DNA of 64,000 bases from Palaemon carinicauda (GCF_036898095.1 NC_090726.1:40198341-40262340); one strand, 5' to 3'. Shown: positions 45,536 through 57,258, numbered from the stretch's first letter. Notes: a model not told the origin generated them from the letters alone. Made by a program: numbers and translations.

Positions 45536-46900
45536 TGCAGTGAGACCGCAAGACTTCATGTGCACACTGGCCTTGAAGGACGCGTACTTCCAGATCTCAA
45601 TCCATCCGTCTTCGAGGAAGTACTTGAGATTCTGCCTAGACAAAAGGTTTACCAGTTCAAGGTGCTCTGTTTCTGTCTCCACAGCACCGCAGGTGTTCAC
45701 CAGAGTGTTCACCCTAATATCATCGTGGGCTCACAGGGTCGGCATCCGTCTCCTCCATTACCTGGACGACTGGCTGATCCTAGCAGACACGGAGGCAGCC
45801 CATCTTCAACACTGAGACAAACTTCTGGGACTTTGCCAAGATCTAGGGATCATGGTAAATCCCGAGAAGTCTTCTCTTGCTGCCCACTCAAAGACTGGTA
45901 TATCTAGGCATGATCATAGACACCAATCTCCACAAAGCCTTCCCATTAGACGACAGGATAGCAAGGCTGAGGAGGGTCGCGAGTCCTTTCCTCAGACGAG
46001 AAGAGCTTCCATCCCAATCGTGGTTACGTCTCCACGGTCACCTTTCATCCCTGGCCCGTCTAGTTCCCAATGGTCGCCTCAGAATGAGGTCTCTCCAGTG
46101 GCCATAAATCCTGGTGGAATCAAGGTCACGATTCCCCAGACGTCATGATCCCTATGGGTTCTGCGGAACAGACGAACCTTCAGTGGTGGGTGGCAGACGA
46201 GAACCTTCGAAAGGGAGTGGATCTTCTCGTCCTCCCCCCGGATTTGATGCTGTTTTCGGACGCCTCAAAGAAAGGGTGTGGGGCCCACGTTCTGAACCAT
46301 AGGACCTCAGGCCTGTGGTCAGAATTAGAAAAGTGCCTCCATATAAACCTGCTAGAAATGAAGGCCGTATTCCTGGCGGGCCACTCTGTGATGGTGATGA
46401 GCGACAACACCACAGTAGTGGCTTTTATCAACAAGCAGGGAGGTACCTTTTCAGGACAGCTATCCTATCTTGCAGTAAAGATACTGAGATGGACCGAATT
46501 CCACTCGATCCCACTTTCGGCTCTCTTCATTCCAGGGAAGAGAAATGTGCTCGCTGACAGTCTGAGCAGAGCGACGCAGATAGTGAGTACCGAGTGGTCT
46601 TTGGATCATCAAGTAGCCAGCAAAGTCTTGACTTTGTTGGGTTCCCCGACTGGATCTGTTCGCTACAGTGCTGAACTTCAAGCTCCCGCTTTACTGTTCC
46701 CCAGTCCCGGATCCCAAGGCACTCTGGCAAGATGCCTTTCAACAAACCGTGGGGACAACATCGACGTGTACGCCTTTCCCTCGTTCTGTCTGATGAGGAG
46801 GGTGCTCAACAAGACCAGAATATCGGTCAATCTCTCGATGACCCTGATAGCTCCGCTATGTCATCACGCGGAATGGTTTCCAGACCTTCTGCAACTCCTA
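45536..46900 (+). pseudogene. Reverse transcriptase and RNase H of DIRS-like copy 2, broken
   Basis: ALKDAYFQISIHPSSRKYLR (catalytic Asp block) and IRLLHYLDDWLILAD (YLDD box) are present. An in-frame TGA near 45813 and a frameshift follow, then LVYLGMIIDTNLHKAFP and LRMRSLQW. From 46145 the RNase H region reads DLMLFSDASKKGCGAHV, LHINLLEMKAVFLA, MSDNTTVVAFINKQGG and KRNVLADSLSR: the D-E-D-D set is visible. A DIRS-type C-terminal segment (IAPLCHHAEWFPDLLQLL) follows after another frame change. Confidence 0.9.
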
Positions 46901-46917
46901 ACGGAACATCCGAGTGA

Positions 46918-46999
46918 ACTCCCTCCACGACACGAGCTACTCAAACAACCACACGCCAACTCCCTCCACGACACGAGCTACTCAGACAACCACACGCCA
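46918..46999. repeat. 41-bp tandem duplication inside DIRS-like copy 2
   Basis: 46918-46958 and 46959-46999 both read 'actccctccacgacacgagc' … 'acaaccacacgcca', with one substitution. It lies between RNase H and recombinase regions. Confidence 0.95.
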
Positions 47000-48101
47000 A
47001 CATCTTTCACAAAGCCGTGGCTTCGCTTTGACTTCACGCCTGGAGATTATCCAGCATCTCCTCACTGAGAGAGGATTTTCGCAACAAGTTGCGAACAGGA
47101 TGTCTGGACACCTGCGAAGGATATCCGCATCTGTCTACCAGGCAAAGTGGGGAGTCTTCTATGGTTGGTGTTGTGGAAGGGGTATCTCTCCACTCGATGC
47201 CACTATTCCAGCAAAAGTGGAGTTCTTTGTGTATTTGCAGGAAGAAATGCGCCTTTCAGTCTTGGCAGTGAAAGGCTATCGCTCAGCCTCAAGTCTAACC
47301 TTCAGGCTCAAAGGAGTGGACATTTCTTCCTCGCTGGAACTTTCCCTACTCATACGGAGTTATGAACTTACCTGCCCTCAGTCGGAAGTGAGACCTCCTC
47401 CATGGAACATGGTTCGAGTTCTCAGGTCTCTTAGAGACCTCCCTACGAACCATTACGCCAGGCTTCAGATCGCCACCTTACTTGGAAGACGGTATTCCTG
47501 CTAGCTTTGGCCTCGGCCAAGCGAGTCAGCGAACTTCATGGTCTCTTGTATAACATCGCCCATTCACGGGGATGGGGGGGAGGTAACGTTCAGATTCGTC
47601 GCTGAGTTTGTGGCTAAGACTCAAAATCCGGGAGTGCCGGACCCTCGGTTCGACACTCTCAGGATTTCGAGTCTTCGTTCTGTAACAGATGCCCCAGACC
47701 ATCTCCTACTGTGCCCAGTATGGAGTCTGAGGCTATATCTCGAGAGAACTGCTGCAGTTCGTCCCCAGGTGCAGGCATTGTTTGTGAGCACTAGGAGAAC
47801 AAAGAGGGGTATCACCAAGAATACCATCTCGGCATGGATTCGTAGGGTAATCCATCTGTCCCTGAATCCTGACCCTCCTCCGTCACGTCGCCCTAGAGCA
47901 CATGATGTCGGGCGTAGCTACGTCCCTGGCCTTCAAGAAGAACTATTCAGTGACTCAGGTTCTACAGGCAGGGGTGTGGAAGTGTCAGACGACCTTCACA
48001 GCCCACCACCTGCAAGACGTGACACACAGGAGACTCGATATGTTCTCTATCGGCCCTGTGGTGGCTGCACAACAGCTGGTTTAAAACCTCTGGCTCCTTA
48101 A
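47000..48101 (+). pseudogene. Tyrosine recombinase of DIRS-like copy 2, broken
   Basis: The N-terminal SAM-like part is open from about 47035 (LEIIQHLLTERGFSQQVANR, SVYQAKWGVFYGWC, AVKGYRSASSLTF). A frameshift near 47480 precedes LALASAKRVSELHGL, whose Arg is the first catalytic residue. The end is DRNA-joining core RPRAHDV, where a small deletion (relative to copy 1) removes the HxxR arginine and shifts the frame. The Tyr position reads His (TAHHL). The copy is therefore catalytically dead. Confidence 0.9.
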
Positions 48102-48540
48102 TGGACAAGTAGCAGAAGGTTGAGGGCATTGTTACCCGGTCTTAGTCTGCATGAAGGAAAAGGTTTGTCTGGCCCTAATTCTTTTCTTCATCCTCCCCTC
48201 TCTTGGGGAAAGCAGCATCCTGGGTTCTCTGCACAGCTGACCTCGAACCACTGCAGGTAAACCTAATACTGTCCCGTCTCCATACCCTGACGAGGTGGTA
48301 TTGGGAGAGTCCTAGCCTAAAGTTTCCATCTAAAGAACTTAAGGTCAACTTCCTAGGACAAGTCACACTTCATACCTTCACACACAGCTTTTGTAGGCCG
48401 CAGCACTTGCACAGCAAGATGCTAGCGAGGTGCAGGGACTCCTTACTATTGAGTACTGACACACTCAGCTACTGAGTCCCTGGGCAAAGCCAAAAGCCAG
48501 TACTGGCCGGGACTTACCACCCTTCCTAAGGGGTAAGTCA

Positions 48541-48645
48541 CCCATATTAAATAGCATGGTTTGTATTTCAGTTACGGAACAAATGACAAATTCGTATGTA
48601 ATTTGTATTTTTCGTAACTATACAAACCTTAGCTACTTAATCAAA
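48541..48645 (+). other. Internal complementary region of DIRS-like copy 2
   Basis: 'gttacggaacaaatgacaaa' followed by ttcg is exactly the reverse complement of this element's own right end (cgaatttgtca) joined to its left end (tttgttccgtaac). Both flanks extend the complementarity. Confidence 0.92.
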
Positions 48646-48699
48646 CTTACCCGCCAGCCCTATCCCCCGTGAAGTCCTACCTCTAAGCAAAGTGAGCTC

Positions 48700-48737
48700 A
48701 ATCACAGGTGTGTGTGACGGGGGCGGGGGGTAGCAAG

Positions 48738-48799
<62 letters not shown>

Positions 48800-48939
48800 C
48801 GCTAACTAGCAGGGAGGTAGTAAACCCTCGTTAAAATTCTAATGGCTCGTCATTTCAGGTACGCCGAAAGTAATTACCCATATTAAATATCTAAGGTTTG
48901 TATTGTTAGGAAAAATACAAATTACCTACGAATTTGTCA
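48700..48939 (+). repeat. Right inverted terminal repeat of DIRS-like copy 2
   Basis: Matches the reverse complement of 41912-42105, apart from the CA expansion, and ends ...cgaatttgtca. Confidence 0.82.
48743..48796. repeat. (CA)n microsatellite inside the right terminal repeat
   Basis: About 27 CA units interrupt the right inverted repeat of copy 2 where copy 1 has a G/C-rich palindrome. Confidence 0.97.
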
Positions 48940-49479
48940 TATTCAATTCAAGAATTGGTCCTTTTTAGGGCCACGACAGTCTCATGATATTTACCAGTCT
49001 CCTTGGCAAGACTTGAATTTAAACAGTATTCTTTTCAATCTTATTTTCATGAAGTTATCAAATTTAAACTTAGCATTATGTAAGCGAAGTTGAACTCCAT
49101 TTCTTTATCAACTTAACTATCACAGCATTTGTGTCTTTTAAGACTTGAACAAACCTTTTTCTGTTTTAGCCTCAAAGTTTGGGTGTTAAAAGCACTAACC
49201 TTATGATTAATGTGATATTAGTGAGAACTTTTTAGCCTTAAAAACTTTTGTATGGGTAAAAAATATTGGATACAGCACTTTTAAATGCCTAAGATTGACT
49301 TTTAAATTGTTAAGCGTATCTCAATTACAGTAGGATTGCCATAATTTGATATTTGTTGGAACTTTTCTGTCTTACAAATCCCATACGTGGGAAAAAAATG
49401 TATTGGGCCATCACTTATGAATGTCTAGATATGTTTTAAAATAATTGACATCTGATTACGTTATCATTGCTGTCTCCAG
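48940..49479. other. AT-rich spacer with a faint tandem duplication
   Basis: Two diverged blocks (about 49215-49320 and 49350-49455) share 'gatatt.gt...gaactttt...tattgg' phrases. No gene recognised. Confidence 0.45.
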
Positions 49480-50520
49480 ACCCTCCCCCGTCACGTCGCC
49501 CTACAGCACGATGTTGGATACATCGCAACGTCCCTCGCCTTCGAGTAATACTACTCTGTGACGCAGGTGCTACAAGCTGGAGTCTGGAAGCGTTTAATGA
49601 CCTTCGCAGCCCGCTTCCTGGAGGGCGTGACCCACAGGAGTCTCGATAAGTTTTCTATCGCTCTGTGGTGGCTACACAACAGCTGGTCTAACCTCAGGCT
49701 CCTTTTTGGACAGGTAGCAGAAGGTTGAGGGCATTATCATCAGGGTTTAGTCTGCATGAACGAAAGAATTATGTCTGGCCCTTATTTCTTTCTGCATCAT
49801 CCCCTCTACGGGGAAGCAGCATCCTGGTCTCTGCATAGCTGACCTCGAACCTCTGCAGGTAAACCATGCTTCCTTGTGTTCCGAGAATTGAGTCAATACT
49901 GTCGCGTCCCCCATACCCTGACGAGGTGGTATTGGGAACGTCCTAACCCAGAGTTCCTTCTGGAACTCCAGGTCAACTGCCTAGGACGGGTCACACTTCT
50001 TCCTTCACACACAAGCTTATGTAGGCCACACGGTTCCTTGAGGAGCAAGGAACTTGTGAGGTGCAGGGACTCCTTTTCTCAAGTGCAACTCACTCGGATT
50101 CTGAGTCCCCGGGTAAAGCCAAAGCCAGTATGGCTGGGGACTTTCCACCCTACCTAAGGGGTAAGTCACCCAATGTAAATAGCGTGGTTTGTATTTCGGT
50201 TACGGAACAAATGACAAATTCGAAGATAATTTGTATTTTTCCTAACCATACAAACCTTAGCTATTTACACATATTTGCCCACCAGCCCTGACCCCCAAGA
50301 CAAGTCCTACCTCTGAGTGAAAGTGAGCATTCATCTGTGTGTGAGGGGGGGAGGGGTAGCTAGCTACCACTCCCCTACCCCCCGCTAACTAGCGCGGGGG
50401 TAATACACCCTCGTTAAATTCTAATAGCTCGCCATTTCAGCTGCGCTAAAAGGCAAACCCGATGTAAATAGCTAAGGTTTGTATGGTTAGGAAAAATACA
50501 AATTATCTTCGAATTTGTCA
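49480..50520 (+). mobile_element. DIRS-like copy 3, left part missing
   Basis: Begins abruptly in the recombinase C-terminus ('ccctcccccgtcacgtcgccc', equal to 47875 in copy 2). It continues through the untranslated tail, the internal complementary region (50167-50270) and right terminal repeat to gaatttgtca at 50520. Recombinase remnants include GATSWSLEAFNDL-type diverged frames; no functional frame remains. The ICR here again spells the joined termini exactly. Confidence 0.9.
50167..50270 (+). other. Internal complementary region of DIRS-like copy 3
   Basis: Contains 'gttacggaacaaatgacaaa' then ttcgaag, complementary to right end plus left end, with 'ccataca aaccttagctatt' on one side. 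Confidence 0.88.
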
Positions 50521-53500
50521 TTTTGGGGTCTTTGAAGGGGCAATTCAGCAGATATTTGGTGGTGTAATACCTGTCAATCTATAGGGTACTGGGAGGGGCA
50601 TTGGTCTTAGGTCACCAGTAATTATGTGACATGCTTGATAGAGGTTGGTGTTAACTTTATGGGGATGACATGACCTTTCCCAGACTGGTGAGTAGTATTT
50701 GGCAGTGGAGTAGTTGAGTGCCACAGGGGTTTTTGTCTTAAGATTGAGGATTTATTTCCCATTTTGAATTGGCAAATTTACCAAAGAGGTTATTTCTGTT
50801 AGCTACCTTCTTTACTTTCCGTACATGCCCCCTAAAAGATAACGTAACAGGTGCTTCTGATATACCGGAGGCAAGTGACCAGTCCCTGCTGGGATCAAGC
50901 ACCTGTACCTTCCTGTGGGGAACTCAGGACTATTAATCCTTATGACATTTGGCTGTTAACCTGTTACTTCTTCACAAGTCTAGGCCATATGAAATGATGG
51001 CTAACCTCCATTGGTGGCAGTTATATCAAGTTTTACCCACTTTTACCCTTGCTATGTTTAGGGTTACCCAGTCCTTCCTGGTGATGGTTGTTTCACTGGG
51101 CATCCCTTTGTTTAGGCTAGGCAGCTCCTCATTGGATGGCCATCAGTTGCTTTCCCGCCACTTTTCTAGCCTGTGAGTAGCTGCCCGGAAAGGTTGTAGT
51201 CCGTTCACTGTTGCGAAGCTTTTGCGGGTTTTCAGTCTTGACCTTGCTTCCTGATGATTGTGGAATGGATGCAAGGGGTCATTGATTTGTGTATTTTTTC
51301 AGTTCTTGTTAGCATTTCTCGTCTTATATTGGATGGTGGGATACCGTCTACTTTGTATGAAGATGGTAGAGGTGTTGGTTTTAGAATGCCAGTAATAATC
51401 CAACATGACTGACTTAGCACTGTCTACCTCATGTGCATGGCTTAGATTTATACAAAGGGGTACTAAAATCGAGGAGCTTGCAGTTGTGCGAGTCATGCCG
51501 ACACTTTCTAAAGATTTGGTGGTGTAAACACATTATATTAGTCAAAACAATAATAGTTTGTTATTTGATGTTAAAATTAGTAATTCGATAAGACAATGAT
51601 TGGTCGGTCAAGGGACAAAGGCAGGATAGGGCAGCCAATGGTGGATAAAGGCAGGATTATATTAAAGAATAAGGTTGGATAGATTTTTCATTGATTTAAG
51701 GTAACATTGGTTAATCATTGGCAAAAGTCATATTGCTGTTGTGTTAATAGTTAATAGTTTTGGATAGGTTAGTTAAAGTATACCCAGTAAGTAAAAAACA
51801 ACATCGAATAAGCTTGTCAGTGAACTAGTCGAGATTAGGTTAGTGAGTCAAAGAGTGTGTGATAAAGTTATCCATATTTAAACTAGTTAAGATGGTGAAG
51901 ATTGTTGGAATAAGCTGGTCCATTGATTGAAGGTTAACCAGAAAATTCACTTAGATGTATTAAGTGAGTCAAAGATTGTGTGATAAGGTTTACTATAGTT
52001 AAACTAGATAAGTAAGATGGTGAAGATTGTTGGAATAAGCTGGTTCATTGATTGAAGGTTAACCAGAAAATTCACTTAGATAAATTGATTGATTTGATAG
52101 GATAGCTGGAGTTATTTTGTGGAGGATCCATGCTATATATAATGAAAGTTTAGTATGCCATTTCAATTATGAGAGTGGTATATTTCCTTGATAAATTTAG
52201 GAAGTTGCAGGTCTTATTTTAGGTGAGGGGGAACATAATAATTATTCATTTGCACAGCACTATACTCTTGTATACTAAGCAATATTCTACTCCTGAAACT
52301 GTTACTGTGTCAATAAATCTTGTTTTTGCTCAGAATTTATACACATCGTTTTTATATAAATGTTTTTATGAGTAGTTTGTGTTTTTGACCAGGTATCCTC
52401 TGTGGTGTAAGGTAGAATGTTTTATTCAGGGAATTTATGGTTTATTGAATATCTCGAAGAAAACAGTGGAATACCAGAAGTCATTCATTCGATTTGTGAA
52501 GTATTTCCTTGTTAGGATTCAGGAATTAATCCTTTTTTGCTTTACATGATATACTTTGGGTTATAATAGTTGTTGTTATGAATGTAGTGGATATGTCTAA
52601 TATGTCATTATTTCCAATATTTTAGAATATTTTTTTTAATTTTAGTTTATCATGCAGAATGTTTTACCAAAAGTGTAGTCATGATATTGAAGTTCACAGT
52701 AAAATATTTGAGTAAGAAATATATATCTGTAAAATTAACGTTTTTTATTCATTTTTTCAGACTAGAATTATCAAAAGGAAATGAAATAGTCTCCTGCTCA
52801 AGCTAGAAAATTAAACTGCTGTAAGACATTCTTAATGACGTCTAGATGAAGATCTGCAGCAAATATTCTAGGATTTACTACAGAAAAAATTCCAGAAAAT
52901 TTCTGAGGAAGACAAAATTTTAAGTTCAAAAGGAGTAGCAAATAGTCTCGACTGAAGAGGCCATACTATCATCAAACCTTTTATTACTATTATCATTAGC
53001 CAAATTACAATCTAGTCCTTCAAATAATTTAAATGCTCTATTTACTAGTTATTGAGATTTTAGGGATCTGTGTGTTACAAAGGCCACTCCATTTATATCC
53101 CATAGGTTCAATACTAGTCACTAACTGAGAATTGGAGAACAGAAGTCGAGTTAAAAGTAAATAAGTCATTTACAATATCACCAGATTATTTAAGTGTCTT
53201 TACTTTTGGAATTTAATTATAAAAGCCATTAAATTTGACTCAGTTTTGTAGCAGGTATTCCATTGGCTCCTAATCTTTACAGGTCAGGGCATATAAAGCT
53301 ATTTTAGTTAATTTTGAATTTTCTGTATCTTTCCCTTAATAAATACAAGTGATGCTATTTTTCTAGTAAATTCTAAACGCCTAAAATTTAACTTGAAAAT
53401 CAGGTCCAGATCTACATTTTTGAGCATTGGCTTTTCTGATTAAAATTCAGATTGTAATTTCTTAATTTTTATTTGATATTAAACGATCACAATCGTTTGA

Positions 53501-54203
53501 ATAGTTAACTGGTTCCAAGTACCTCTTAAAATAATTAGCCAAAATTATTATAGTTCATGTTAAATGGAGTGGCCTTATGTATTATTATAAATGTTTTTTT
53601 GAAAAGGTAAATTTAACAATAACAATCGGGTAAGATTAACTAATATAAATGAGAAAGGACATCTGCTTTAGAAATTTGCTGTTCATGTTTTCAATTCTTT
53701 TTAAGTATTGTTAAATCAAATGTCAATTTCCTCTGGACCTCTTAACATCAAGGTCGTATAATTTTCAGAATTGTGTAAAATACTGTAAACAAGTTATCTT
53801 AACGTGTGACTGAAAGGAAATTTATATTAATCATCATTTTAGCAATTGATTCAAATTCAAGTACATTAATTGCATGTGGATATAACCTCCAACTACTTAT
53901 TTTAACTATGAATATTTTTTTCATCTCTGTCTATGTATACCATTTCATCTTTCTTTTGAGATTCTCATTCAATTAGTAGCAACTGATATTGAAATTTTCT
54001 CCTACACAACGTCGAATCTATGGCAGGCCTATGTTCTCTTAAAAAAGTATAAGCATATATGCTTAAGATCCTAGCTACTAGATAAAAAAAAGGTCTGGTT
54101 TTCTAATTAGCCACAGTTTGTCACAGTTCAGTAACTTTTTTTCATTGAGTGGGGAGGGGATAGCTTATCATAATCCAGGAATATACACGTGTATAAGTTT
54201 TGC
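50521..54203. other. Non-coding region, one possible old element
   Basis: No clear gene. The part 50640-51500 has a higher GC content and is open for about 60-75 codons on both strands without a recognisable family; an old retrotransposon remnant on - is possible. A 120-bp direct duplication lies at 51840-52083. A degenerate repeat B tail ('attagccaaattacaatctagt') occurs at 52980-53020. The rest is AT-rich. Confidence 0.5.
51840..52083. repeat. Tandem duplication, about 120-bp unit
   Basis: 51840-51959 and 51960-52083 share 'tgagtcaaag..tgtgtgataa' and 'aagattgttggaataagctgg..cattgattgaaggttaacc', with few differences apart from a small insertion. Confidence 0.9.
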
Positions 54204-54212
54204 TATTTTGAA

Positions 54213-54926
54213 AATTGTGAAAAAGAGAGTGGTGAGAGACTGGTAGATGTGTGTGTTGAACAAGAGATGGTAATAAGTGCTAGCTTTTTTAAAAAGAAAG
54301 ATAAAAATAAGTATACATGGGTAAGAGTGGCAAATGGAAGAGTAGTAGAAAGGGCATTAATGGATTATGTGTTGATAACTAAAAGAATGTTTGGAAGATT
54401 GAAAGACGTGCACGTGTTTAGGGGTATGGCTAACGGTATGTCTGATCATTTTTTGGTGGAAGGAAAATTAGTTGTAGCAAAAGAGTGGGGGAATAGAGTA
54501 GGTGGATGTAAAAGGGAGCTAGTGAGGGTTGAAGAGCTAATAAAACCGGGGGTAAAATGTAAATATCAGGAAAGGTTGAAAATGGCATATGACGAGGTGA
54601 GAGTAAGAGAAACTGGTAATTTAGAGGAGGAGTGGAAGTTAGCAAAAGAAAATTTTGTTGGTATTGCAAGTGATGTATGTGGCAAGAAGGTTGTTGGAGG
54701 CAGCATGAGGAAGGGCAGTGAATGGTGGAATGAAGGAGTGAAGGTAAAAGTGGAAGAGAAAAAGAGGGCTTTTGAAGAATGGCTGCAGAGTAATAGTATA
54801 GAGAAGTATGAAAAATATAGAGAGAAAAAGGTGGAAGTAAAGCGCAAGGTACGTGAGGCAAAGAGGGCAGCTGACCTGAGGTGGGGTCAGGGACTGGGTC
54901 AGTCATATGAAGAGAATAAGAAGTAG
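54213..54926 (+). pseudogene. Endonuclease C-terminus and linker of family A ORF2
   Basis: NCEKESGERLVDVCVEQEMV, KKDKNKYTWVRVANGR and MANGMSDHFLVEGKLVV follow the order of an APE-type endonuclease C-terminus (…YTW…, SDHFLV). The catalytic N-terminal part is missing by 5' truncation. The basic, coiled linker (EEKKRAFEEWLQ, EKYREKKVEVKRKVREAK) leads to a premature TAG; the same frame resumes directly in the RT. Confidence 0.85.
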
Positions 54927-56165
54927 TTTTTGAAAGAAGTGAAGAGAGTAAGGAAGGCCGGCGCAAGAATTGAAGAGACAGTGAAAGATGGAAATGGAAG
55001 GTTGTTAAAAGGAGAGGAGGCAAGGAAAAGGTGGGCGGAATATTTTGAAAGTTTGCTGAATGTTGAGGATGATAGGGAGGCAGATATAATTGCTGTTCCA
55101 GGTGTTGAGGTGCCAGTGATGGGAGATGAGAATGAGAGAGAGATTACAATAGAGGAAGTGAGGAGAGCACTAGATGAAACGAGAGTAGGAAAAGCATCTG
55201 GTATGGATGGTGTGAAAGCTGAGATGTTGAAGGAAGGGGGTGTGACTGTACTTGAATGGTTGGTGAGATTGTTTAATGTGTGTTTTGTGTTGTCAATGGT
55301 ACCAGTAGATTGGGTCTGTGCATGTATTGTACCACTATATAAGGGTAAGGGAGATGTGCATGAGTGTTGTAATTCAAGAGGTATTAGTTTGTTGAGTGTA
55401 GTTGGAAAAGTGTATGGTAGAGTACTGATTAATAGGATTAAGGATAAAACAGAGAATGCAATCTTGGAAGTACAGGGTGGTTTTAGAAGAGGTAGGGGTT
55501 GTATGAATCAGATTTTTACAGTTAGGCAGATATGCGAGAAATATTTAGCAAAAGGTAAGGAGGTGTATGTTGCGTTTATGGATCTGGAGAAAGCATATGA
55601 TAGAGTTGATAGGGAAGCAATGTGGAATGTGATGAGGTTATATGGAGTTGGTGGAAGGTTGTTGCAAGCAGTGAAAAGTTTCTACAAAGGTAGTAAAGCA
55701 TGTGTTAGAATAGGAAATGAAGTGAGCGATTGGTTTCCGGTGAGAGTGGGGCTGAGACAGGGATGTGTGATGTGGCCGTGGTTGTTTAACTTGTATGTTG
55801 ATGGAGTGGTGAGAGAGGTGAATGCTCAAGTGCTTGGACGAGGATTAAAACTGGTAGGCGAAAATGATCATGAATGGGAGGTAAATCAGTTGTTGTTTGC
55901 TGATGATACTGTACTGGTAGCAGACACAGAAGAGAAGCTTGACCGACTAGTGACAGAATTTGGAAGGGTGTGTGAGAGAAGGAAGTTGAGAGTTAATGTG
56001 GGTAAGAGTAAGGTTATGAGATGTACGAGAAGGGAAGGTGGTGCAAGGTTGAATGTCATGTTGAATGGAGAGTTACTTGAGGAGGTGGATCAGTTTAAGT
56101 ACTTTGGGGTCTGTTGTTGCAACAAATGGTGGAGTGGAAGCAGATGTACGTCAGAGAGTGAATGA
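54927..56165 (+). pseudogene. Reverse transcriptase of family A ORF2
   Basis: GKASGMDGVKAEMLKEGG, CACIVPLYKGKGD, NSRGISLLSVVGKVYGR, EVQGGFRRGRGCMNQ, VAFMDLEKAYDRVDR, GLRQGCVMWPWLFNLYVDG and [17 protein letters not shown] are RT blocks 0-5 in order, with FADD as the catalytic box. In GLRQGCVMWPWLF, Met-Trp replaces the Ser-Pro usual in this block. A one-base insertion near 56104 ends the frame at 56165. The C-terminal thumb resumes at 56422. Confidence 0.92.
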
Positions 56166-56421
56166 AGGTTGCAAAGTGTTGGGGGCAGTTAAGGGAGTAG
56201 TAAAAAATAGAGGGTTGGGCATGAATGTAAAGAGTTCTATATGAGAAAGTGATTGTACCAACTGTGATGTATGGATCGGAGTTGTGGGGAATGAAAGTGA
56301 TGGAGAGACAGAAATTGAATGTGTTTGAGATGAAGTGTCTGAGGAGTATGGCTGGTGTATCTTGAGTAGATAGGGTTAGGAACGAAGTGGTGAGGGTGTA
56401 AGAAATGAGTTAGCGGCTAGA

Positions 56422-56658
56422 GTGGATATGAATGTGTTGAGGTGGTTTGGCCATGTTGAGAGAATGGAAAATGGCTGTCTGCTAAAGAAGGTGATGAATG
56501 CAAGAGTTGATGGGAGAAGTACAAGAGGAAGGCCAAGGTTTGGGTGGATGGATGGTGTGAAGAAAGCTCTGGGTGATAGGAGGATAGATGTGAGAGAGGG
56601 AAGAGAGCGTGCTAGAAATAGGAATGAATGGCGAGCGATTGTGACGCAGTTCCGGTAG
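56422..56658 (+). pseudogene. C-terminal end of family A ORF2
   Basis: [39 protein letters not shown] and [14 protein letters not shown] end at TAG 56656-56658. The same block closes the 13.8-kb and 24.9-kb copies. It is out of frame with the upstream RT. Confidence 0.88.
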
Positions 56659-56922
56659 GCCCTGCTGCTTCCTCCGGTGCCTTAGATGACCGCGGAGGTA
56701 GCAGCAGTAGGGGACTCGGCAGTATGAAGCTTCATCTGTGGTGGAAATGTGGGAGGTTGGGCTGTGGCACCCTAGCAGTACCAGCTGAACTCGGCTGAGT
56801 CCCTGGTTAGGCTGGAGGAACGTAGAGAGTAGAGGTCCCCTTTTTTGTTTTGTTTCTTGTTGATGTCGGCTACCCCCCAAAATTGGGGGAAGTGCCTTTG
56901 GTATATGTATGATGTATGTGTG
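56659..56922 (+). other. Family A 3' tail, reference copy
   Basis: Contains the GCTGC/CCTCCG … CGGAGG/GCAGC stem right after the stop, and the CCCCCAAAATTGGGGG palindrome near 56874. It ends in ggtatatgtatgatgtatgtg. Confidence 0.8.
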
Positions 56923-57255
56923 TATTTTGAATATACTAGAGAAGTAAAATAAATGCTAATTGATGGTTTTTGCTAATATATTTCAAAATATACGAGAGAA
57001 GTAAAAAATTAATATCAATGATTTTTTGGCTTACATATTTCAAAATATACTAGATAAATAAAAAATGCTAATTGAAGAATTTGGCTTATATATTTCAGAA
57101 TATGCTAAAGTAAAAAATGTTTATTGCTAATTTAGCTTATATATTTCAAAATAACTGTTCTATTTCCTTTCCTCTAGTGGTAATGACATATATTCTTCTT
57201 ATTTGAAGACTATTTAAATCCCCAGTACTAGAATTATTTCCATATATTTCACTTG

Positions 57256-57258
<3 letters not shown>

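Larger units (their letters stand above)
41912..48939 (+). mobile_element. DIRS-like tyrosine-recombinase retrotransposon, copy 2 (longest, degenerate)
   Basis: About 7.0 kb from tttgttccgtaactgaaata to ...cgaatttgtca. It has inverted terminal repeats, an internal complementary region at 48541-48645, Gag-like, RT, RNase H and tyrosine recombinase regions in DIRS order. No DPPY/DPPW adenine-methyltransferase motif was seen between RNase H and recombinase. Relative to copy 1, about 0.5 kb covering the Gag tail and RT N-terminus are deleted at about 45535. Frameshifts occur throughout. Copies 1 and 2 carry complementary deletions, so both derive from a longer parent. Confidence 0.93.
54213..56922 (+). 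mobile_element. Family A non-LTR retrotransposon, longest copy (endonuclease C-terminus, RT, tail)
   Basis: Flanked by tattttgaa at 54204-54212 and 56923-56931, a probable 9-bp target-site duplication. It begins inside the endonuclease, covers the whole RT and ends with the family tail. EN/RT organisation and RT motifs fit an RTE-like or related clade; exact clade is uncertain. The frame is broken by a TAG at 54924-54926, a +1 base at about 56104 and further stops near 56240 and 56365, so it is inactive. The 3' part is nearly identical to the 13.7-kb and 24.7-kb copies. Confidence 0.93.

Noticed and set aside
50949..51496. Host gene on either strand
   Set aside because: Short overlapping frames on both strands, no splice context, no recognised family; at best an old transposon remnant.
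54189..56658. Intact, autonomous LINE
   Set aside because: Truncated endonuclease, TAG at 54924-54926, frameshift near 56104 and further stops downstream.
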